NCBI GenBank assembly: GCA_036245805.1
Contig: BTRK01000002.1
Span: 3,468,689-3,532,688, forward strand
DNA from: Pristionchus mayeri
Taxonomy: Eukaryota; Nematoda; Chromadorea; Rhabditida; Neodiplogasteridae
DNA length: 64,000 nucleotides
Direction: 5' to 3'
Below, in pieces: positions 57,554 through 64,000 of the stretch. The number at the start of each line of letters is the position of its first letter. Position 1 is the stretch's first letter. The notes below the pieces were generated by a model that saw only the letters and a list, made by a program, of their open reading frames with translations, was not told the origin of the DNA and did no database searches. The position numbers and the translations under genes were made by a program.

Positions 57554-60500
57554 CTATAGAATGCGGGCGAGAACAATACAGAGGATGGAGGATAGGAGAT
57601 CGATGGTGGACGAAGACTTTGTCGGAGTTTGATCCATCTGAACCACGTTGACGCTTACCTGAAAAAAAAATATCATTGATAAATCAATTAATACTTTTCC
57701 AAATAATATTTTAATATTTTTACAGCGCATAAAACATGGTTCCAGTATTACCTAGGAGCAGAGAACTATAATATTTCCTAGGCCATGACGTCATCTGGTA
57801 TATCAACAGCAGCATGACGACATAGTGTTCATCCGACCTAGTGTCATTGGGGGTCGGATGAACACTATGTCGTCATTTGCTCTTTCGTATCTGTAATTCA
57901 CCATGCTATCGACATTTTCGTTCCCTATCATCAGCCTAAGTCTAAAATCCATGCATACCCCCCCTCATATCCAGAAACTTATTAAACATAGGAATACACT
58001 ATTCACAAAGATTGACCTTCCCAATGCGAAAAATGCAGTAAAGATCTATTATACCAAATCAAAAAATGGAACCAATTTTGCGAACATAAAAAATTGAAAA
58101 ACTCTAAGGATCTTTACCGTCATATTCGTACCCTCACCCAACCTAAGCCTTCCATTTCCAAAGAACTCGTTGACACTTCTGGAGCCATCGTAACTAGCAC
58201 TATAGACATAGCCAATACTCTCGCGTCTCGCTTCGCCTCGCATTTCACACTTGATGACGGACTCTTACCCTCTGTCTCCTCACACCCTTCTCCCTCATAC
58301 CTCCGAAATGTTTCCTTTCTCCCTCATGAAGTTCACAAGGCATTAAAGCAGCTTTCCCCTTCTTGTTCATCTGGTCATGATAATATCCCTCAGATAATTT
58401 TTCGTAAATGTGCTCACGCTCTCGCCCTTCCTCTCTGTGATATTTTCAACTTCAGTATGCAATCTGGTATCGTTCCATCCCTTTGGAAATTTTCACTTAT
58501 TACCCCAATTTTCAAACCTAATAAGAATCCCCAGTCACCTGATTCGTATCGCCCAATCTCTATATTGTCTCCTGAGTCCAAAACAATGGAGCGCCTTGTC
58601 AAGCATAAACTTGCACCTTACCTGTGTCGTTTCAATATTATTCCTAAGTACCAACATGGCTTTCGATCCGGTGCCTCTGTTCTCACCAACCTTATAGATT
58701 GTGAAAATGACTGGACTCTTGCGCACTCTCGTAAAGAGCAAACCGATGTGATCTATCTAGATTTTTCTCGTGCATTTGACACCGTCCCCTTTCCTAAACT
58801 TCTCTCTAAATGCTTGTATTACGGTATTGATGGTAACCTTCTTAATTGGATTTCTGATTTCGTCACGGATAGGCATTTCTCCGTACGACTAGGAAATACA
58901 GTATCCAAGTTCTGTCCGGTGTTCCTCAAGGTTCTGTGCTAGGGCCCTATTCTCTCTCTACATTTCTGATATAACATATGTCCTTGCTCCTTTCCCGGAT
59001 GTGCGTGTAAAAGCGTACGCTGATGATATTAAGATTTATGTTTCCTACTCCAATAAAAATAAAGCCTTTTGCACTACCCAATTACAGTATGCCTTAGATG
59101 CCATATATTCATGGACTGTATCCAATCAATTATCTCTCTCGGAATCTAAATGCACCCATCTCCACATAGGTTCTTCTCCTGCTCCTCAATATCTCATTAA
59201 TAATGTTATCCTCGAGCAAGTCCCCCAACAACGTGATCTCGGCTTCCAAGTTCTGCCCATTCTTAATAACTCTGCCAGTATTGATGATCGTGTTCAGAAA
59301 GCCACCACTGTCATGCATATTATGCTTCGTGCTATAACCGTCAATAATCCCACTATCCTTATCAAATGCTTCATCACATATGTCCTCCCTCACATTGAAT
59401 TCGCTTGCCCTTTCTGGCACCCTCACATTAAGAAACAGATTCAGAAGCTTGAGAAAATCCAAGAGAAATTCACTCGCATTCTATACTATCGATGCTTTCC
59501 ATCTCCATCATATCCTCTTGGTCTCCCTTCCTATTCTCAACGTCTGTCTTTCCTTGGTCTTCAAGCGCTTTTTGAGAGGAGAGTCACTTATGATCTGGTC
59601 CTGGCCCGTAGAATTATGCACGGTGACACCATACTCGACAGAAGTAGTTTTTTTCTGTTTGCTCCCCTCAGAGAAAGGACCAATAATTTTGGAATCCACA
59701 TCGAGAAAACTAAATCTACACCTCGATACCACTGTTTCTCTCGTAGAGTTGCTAGAATTTTTAATGCCCTCCCCTCTCATGTATTGTCATCACCTAGTAT
59801 TCATGTTTATAAAAAGAGATTAAGAGCCCTAGAATTTGATTTTTTTTTTTTTGTAAATATATTTTCCAATAATATCCTCTTCCTCGCACCACTATTTCCC
59901 ATTAGCATATCTCTTCACCTACCCTCATCCTCGCCCCTCTCCATAGAGATTTTCTGACACTGGTTCTCGGAGCAGAGTCTACCTGGTCTGCCCGAGTGCC
60001 TCCTCCTCGGTATCCCTCCCATCAGACCAGACGAAGACAGATGAGACCAGTCGATTAGATATTCACTTTTTTATTGCACCCCCCCCCCCCCCCCCACAAA
60101 TGTTACCCTTCCTCCTCAGTGCGAGGAGAGTCATACTGTACCATATCACATAATTAATTATTCGTCTCTCGTTGCGCCGTAGAGCGTAGATAAAATATAT
60201 ATATTAATATGCAGCAACGAACCTGGCTCCCTTTGCAGGGACAATCACATTTATCTCCGTCCTTCGCATGAGCAGTCGTTTCCTTTTTCCTTCCCGCAGG
60301 GAGAATTGGAACAGGAGGAGCATCCACCCTCGGACTCATACTTGCACGAAGACTGAAATATGCAAATTACAATACTCATATTTTGGATAAAACGTCAGAA
60401 TGTGGACATGCCTGGCAGGAAGAACAGCCATTGTTGTTGCCGATCGTAGGCTCGCAACCACAAGACTGAAAAATGTACTTTGCAAGTTTCCTAGGGATGG

Positions 60501-61409
60501 TTTATCGAGATATAACTATCTCCAGCAGATCCGCTCTTTTATTTTATTTTTAATTAACACAAAATATCAAGATATGAGAACATCGTACCTGACAAGAAGT
60601 GCAGCCGTTGGGATTTCCTTCCGTCGGCTTACAACTGCACGGCGTCTGAACCACATTCATTCTCGTAACGAAAGTTATCACCCGATAAACTCAGTACAAA
60701 AACGTTATTCATTGATTGGAAATATTAGTGTATCTAAACTATATATCTTCGTAACATAGAATTTAATTTAGAGTAGGCAGGTTCCAATAAATAAGAACTT
60801 CGTCGATGGTACCAACCTCGCATTTGGGAGGCTGAGTGGTCGCACCGGCTGTAGTCGTGATGATTTTAGTCGTAGGCGCGGGTGTGGTTGTTGTTGTTGT
60901 TGTTGTTGTTGTTATTGTGGTTGTGGATGTGGTAGTCGTCTCAGGCACCTTAACAAATGTGAAAGTAAAAAGTAACACAATTTTAAAGAATGCGGAAAAT
61001 TACAAAGATGTACAGTATCAGAGGTGCTAAATAGTGCCCCTCCGACTGTTAGTGGCCTTACCTTGGTAGTCGTTGTTTCTCCTCCGCAAGAACAGGGAGT
61101 CGTCGGATTGCATTGGGCAGTGCAGAAGGAGGGACACTGGACTGGCTGAGCTATCGGAATTTCACAATTGCAGCAGCCACAGTTAGGACCGCAGAGATTG
61201 TTGCATTCGATAACACCTGAAGGAAGAACACTTAGCCTAGAATATATGTGGGGCTTCTGAGTCGTTTTTGTAGATAGCAAAAAAAAAAAGAATTCGGCTT
61301 TGAGAAGGCGTCAATCAGATTTATATTTGCAAATATATTTGAAGAATGTACGAAGCGAAGGGAGGTACAACTTACCAACGAGAAGGAGAGCAACCAGGAC
61401 ACTGCGCAT
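57554..61409 (-). CDS. Cys-rich, Thr-rich surface/secreted protein CRG2 (seven exons, exon 6 frameshifted)
   Basis: Exons are 61376-61409 (MRSVLVALLLVG), 61062-61216 (CGPNCGCCNCE...PVQCPSFCTAQCNPTTPCSC), 60817-60948 (VPETTTTSTTTI, an uninterrupted Thr run, ending TTQPPKCE), 60589-60645 (TPCSCKPTEGNPNGCTSCQ), 60412-60465 (SCGCEPTIGNNNGCSSCQ), 60223-60352 (GCSSCSNSPCGKEKGNDCSC, then a break) and 57554-57658 (VSVNVVQMDQ...tail). It has the same order as CRG1. In exon 6 the frame after CSC shifts relative to CRG1/CRG3 (130 nt instead of a multiple of three) and meets TAA near 60253, so this copy probably makes a truncated protein without the CxC block and anchor. Intron 5 has a GC donor (CAG/GCATGT). 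Intron 6 is expanded to 2.6 kb by a LINE. The Thr run is encoded by an ACA/GTT-type microsatellite that is longer than in CRG1. Confidence 0.72.
57784..57878. repeat. ~80-bp palindromic repeat, copy h, with an extra inverted arm
   Basis: GACGTCATCTGGTATATCAA ... CGACATAGTGTTCATCCGAC, followed after GGGG by the inverse GTCGGATGAACACTATGTCG. The arms read GATGAACACTATG where other copies have GATGAGAACTATG, so this is a distinct subtype. It directly abuts the 5' end of the LINE. Confidence 0.7.
57895..59957 (+). mobile_element. Non-LTR retrotransposon (LINE, CR1/jockey-like), 5'-truncated and frameshifted
   Basis: Reverse transcriptase in three frame segments: about 57903-58097 (linker, IQKLIKHRNTLFTKIDLPNA), 58094-58930 (NIPQIIFRKCAHAL, SLITPIFKP, SYRPISILSP, QHGFRSG, VIYLDFSRAFDTVPF) and about 58915-59957 (GVPQGSVLGP, AYADDIKIYVSY, RDLGFQV, then a C-terminal LPSYSQRLSFLGLQALFERR). 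The catalytic YADD and the FDTV aspartate are present. No endonuclease domain remains, so it is truncated at the 5' end. Frame changes occur near 58095, 58915 and 58950. It is inserted on the plus strand in intron 6 of CRG2. The 3' end is near 59960-60075, before the C-tract. Confidence 0.9.
60078..60099. repeat. Poly-C tract of about 20 bases
   Basis: A run of roughly 20 C residues, interrupted only by the ends, lies about 120 bp after the LINE coding region. The preceding TCTGCCCGAGTGCCTCC sequence may be LINE 3' UTR. The run may be shortened or lengthened by sequencing slippage. Confidence 0.7.
60893..60930. repeat. (GTT)n microsatellite coding for the Thr run of CRG2
   Basis: About ten consecutive GTT/ATT triplets on the plus strand read ACA/AAC-type Thr codons (ACA, ACC) on the coding strand, extending the Thr-rich linker relative to CRG1. 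It is likely to vary in length between individuals. Confidence 0.75.
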
Positions 61410-61823
61410 CTTCACTTGTGATTTGAAACTTGTGATATCAAACGACAACCTGGCACCTTCTATGCCGCTCGAAACGGACGTGAATTCAATATGGTACTTT
61501 TCCTTGGCATCCGTTTCTTTATTTCGCTCACTTTACTTTACTTCTTTTGCTCACAATGAATCAGCCGCCGTTTCTACAACGAGGATTCGTTCATCAGATT
61601 CTGGCGAAATTTTTTCAAAATTAGTTGAAAATGTTTATAATTCACAATAATCAAGTCATCCCCGGATTATTTATGGACTTCTCCCCCCCCCCCTCCTTAG
61701 AAACTCGATCCCACAATGTTGTTCTTTTGAAACCGAGAGCTCGGAAACAAGGAATGTGTTGCGTATCGTTCAAGTCGGTGGTTTCCTTGACATAAATAGC
61801 CGTGCTTTATACATTCAAAATAA

Positions 61824-62410
61824 TCGGCTTGTTTAATCTGTCAGAAATGTGCGAGAAAAGTTGCGTAAAAAGTTGCGTAAAAAGTTCGCGAACTTCTGAT
61901 TCTCTCCTGTTCGTGTACTCTCTCTCTTTCTCTAACCAGGTCGTTGAAAAGTTCACGAACTTTTCGACGAACTATGTTCGAAAATCATACTTTTCTTTTG
62001 TTTTACTTATTTTTATGAACTATTTTTGCTTTTAACTTATGACTTCTTATAATGACAACCTTCCCTTAGCTGGAATAGCTTCAGAATACAGCGTAATGAA
62101 AGTAAACACGGTTGGAGTAATTTTTTCGAAAATGGGTCACCACTTTCCCCACCCTGTAATGTCAAGCTATTCCATCAGAGGGAAGGTTGTTCTTATAAGC
62201 AGTCATAAGTTGAAAGCAAAAATAATTGATAAAAATAAGTAAAACAAAAGAAAAGTATGATTTTCGAACACAGTTCGTCGAAAAGTTCGTGAACTTTTCA
62301 TCTACCTGGTTAGAGAAAGAGAGAGAGCATGCGAAATGGAGAGAATCAGAAGTTCGCGAACTTTTTACGCAACTTTTTCTCGCACATTTCTGACAGATTA
62401 AACAGGCCGA
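61824..62410. mobile_element. Foldback element, single ~580-bp palindromic unit
   Basis: Ends ATCGGCTTGTTTAATCTG and CAGATTAAACAGGCCGAAT are inverted copies. The interior is symmetrical about roughly 62118 (ACCTTCCCTTAGCTGG against CCATCAGAGGGAAGGT). It is nearly identical to the left half of the 13.8-14.9-kb dimer. It lies between CRG2 and peptide gene copy 3. Confidence 0.88.
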
Positions 62411-62547
62411 ATATTTCAGTTTTAGTGTCGTATTGATGTGATGGATACAATTTGCAAAACACATTTATATCACATTTGTACAAATTGAGAACACAAGGTC
62501 ATGATGTCTGAGATTCGATTGAGTATGAATGCGGAAGTGATCAGAAA

Positions 62548-62960
62548 TCAAGAATATCTTCGGCTCGCCCACAAATTGCCATTGCCGGTGGCCTCTAGTA
62601 TGGTGCCGCTTGCAAATTGATCGACTGAAAAGTGGTTTTTGTTATTATGTTGACTTCAGCAGTATTCTATGATTCTGCGTATCATTTAAAATTTGTATAA
62701 TAGGAAATGGTTTTCAGGGAATTGAAAACATGTTGATGTATTTCGCACAGAGTGATAAAAACCTCACCTCCAGAGAAATATGGCGAGTGCACGAATTGGA
62801 GCCCGAGTTGTGCTGAAAATATTTGAATCATCATTACGCAATCCCATAAACCACCGGTAAAAGTTTAAAGTAACTCAGTAAAATCTTCAAAAGGCACAAT
62901 CTTACCCCCGATCGTTACTGCAAGAAGGGCGATGAGGAAAAGAGTGGAAAGGAAGTTCAT
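62548..62960 (-). CDS. Secreted short-peptide gene, copy 3 (intact)
   Basis: Exons are 62906-62960 (MNFLSTLFLIALLAVTIG), 62768-62812 (AQLGLQFVHSPYFSG) and 62548-62624 (VDQFASGTILEATGNG, NLWASRRYS, TGA); 55, 45 and 77 nt, all GT-AG, 58 residues. It is nearly identical to copy 2 after the signal peptide, except for the last residue (Ser for Tyr). The third exon is as conserved as or more conserved than the introns and the signal peptide, suggesting selection on the C-terminal part. It sits downstream of the last exon of CRG3. Confidence 0.75.
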
Positions 62961-63007
62961 GATTTGAAGGAAATGAATAACTGGATGAAATCACAAGAAG
63001 ACGGGGT

Positions 63008-63062
63008 ATCTTATATACCGAACTATCACTTACCCAATCTCTCTCATGATGATGATAAGAAG
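63008..63062 (-). promoter_or_regulatory. TATA box and GATA site of peptide gene copy 3
   Basis: Minus strand: CTTATCATCATCATGAG (GATA site, about 63043-63059), then GGTATATAAGAT (about 63009-63019), about 50 bp before the ATG. Conserved with copy 2 in sequence and spacing, and with copy 1 in layout. Confidence 0.55.
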
Positions 63063-63615
63063 CTATAGTGACGGTCATCATGTTTGATGAGACGGGAAAA
63101 CCGTCTATCGCGCACTACTCGCGCGTTTTAGTTGCTGATTTGCACGTAGCTCACTCGTCTAGCTATTTTCATCTCGGTTATAGTCATCATTCGCCATAAA
63201 GCACAGAGAAATTTCACGAGAGGGGAGAGCTAGTCGAGTGTGGTACGTGCAAATCAGCAAGTACTGCGCGAGACAAGAGGGCAATAGAGGAGACCAATCG
63301 GCGTTTCTCATCGGTTCTAAGATCTTTTCTCCCTTTGCGCTTTGGGTAAGCCGAGAACCTGAGAGATTTGAGTCAGATATCGTTATCCTCGATCTTTCTA
63401 AGGCACGATATCACATCTATTCTGATCCAGAAACTGAAATACATGGGGCTGAATTTCGCTCAATGTTCTACACGAATGTAAACACTTGGTTACATGCTTT
63501 ATTGTACTTTATAGTGAAAGACCTCAATAGATGATTATCAATTTTGAATCTACAGTTATTTGTTAATTTGCACCTAGTCTGTACTGTAAATTCAAGCAAT
63601 TGTATGAACTAAAAT

Positions 63616-64000
63616 CTATAGAATGCGGGCGAGTACAATACAGAGGATGGAGGAGAGGAGAGCGATGGTGGACGAAGACTTTGTTGGAGTTTCATGAGCT
63701 TGATCCATCTGAACCACGTTGACGCTTACCTGAAAAATATATAGTTGATTAATTAATTAATATCAGGCAAATAATTATTGAAAAAAATTACACCACATCT
63801 CCCAATTTTACCCATTTTCCATTTTTCAAGTATCGACCTCGCTGAGGAGCCGAGAAAATATTGCGGGAATTCAAGTATTTCCTATCATCCTTGATCTTTC
63901 TTACGCCAATATTTTTTTGCAGATACTGACCTGGCTGCCTTTGCAGGGACAATCACATTTCTCTCCCTCCTTACAATCGCAAGAGCAGTCGTTTCCTTTT
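63616..64000 (-). CDS. Cys-rich protein CRG3, last two exons (gene continues beyond the window)
   Basis: Exon 6 (63931 to beyond 64000) reads KGNDCSCDCKEGEKCDCPCK and ends GSQ before GTCAGT. Exon 7 (63616-63729) reads VSVNVVQMDQ, then AHETPTKSSS, a hydrophobic stretch (ALLSSILCIVLARIL) and TAG. The frame is intact here, unlike in CRG2. Intron 6 is only about 200 bp, which shows the size before the insertions seen in copies 1 and 2. The C-terminal layout (Ser-rich, then about 15 hydrophobic residues) is GPI-signal-like. Confidence 0.75.

Noticed and set aside
59130..59462. Minus-strand 110-codon frame within the LINE
   Set aside because: Antisense shadow of the reverse transcriptase region.

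Overview
The window looks like gene-poor, repeat-rich DNA from a nematode, probably one with strong lineage-specific gene expansion such as Pristionchus or another diplogastrid (inference from composition and families; no marker gene fixes the genus). Coding sequence is cut into short exons with TTTCAG-type acceptors and introns from about 40 bp upward. The families are typical of nematode chromosome arms: a CTLD+CUB C-type lectin, F-box-like genes, an expanded family I could not name, Tc1/mariner elements with TA target sites, and Cys-rich secreted proteins. I see no bacterial or viral genes and no CRISPR array.

Layout. 0-3 kb: decayed C-type lectin/CUB gene. 3-4.2 kb: GC-rich repeats. 4.3-8 kb: an F-box-like gene broken by two copies of a 1.26-kb mariner-related non-autonomous element. 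9.7-13.7 kb: an unidentified multi-exon gene and a phosphatidylinositol transfer protein gene with apparent frameshifts, both minus. 13.8-14.9 kb: inverted dimer of a foldback element. 16-36.2 kb: at least six members (called here family Q, genes A-F) of an expanded family, minus then plus strand, separated or interrupted by very long palindromes, a minisatellite and a TA-flanked element. 36.5-40.2 kb: an apparently intact F-box-like gene with a 1-kb palindrome in one intron and a third 1.27-kb element in another. 41.8-48.5 kb: small membrane-protein genes, a nearly intact DD34D mariner, many copies of an ~80-bp palindromic repeat and a segmental duplication whose second copy has lost 3.7 kb. 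48.6-64 kb: three tandem copies of a two-gene cassette, all minus: a Cys-rich, Thr-rich, GPI-like surface or secreted protein gene (CRG) followed by a gene for a 58-residue secreted peptide.

The cassette array is the most coherent system here. In each unit the CRG has a signal peptide, a Cys-rich exon, a Thr-rich linker, repeated CGC...GCSSCQ exons, a CxC-rich exon and a short hydrophobic tail. The neighbouring peptide gene has three exons of 55, 45-48 and 77 nt, ending in the core GNGNLWASRRY. Its promoter carries a TATA box and a TGATAA (GATA-factor) site, which suggests intestinal expression. Intron 6 of the CRG is about 0.2 kb in copy 3, but has been invaded by a CR1/jockey-like LINE in copy 2 and by a DNA element plus two whole genes (P2RX7-like domain and THAP domain) in copy 1.

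Exon boundaries were set by hand from splice signals, reading frame and paralogue comparison. No alignment or database search was run.
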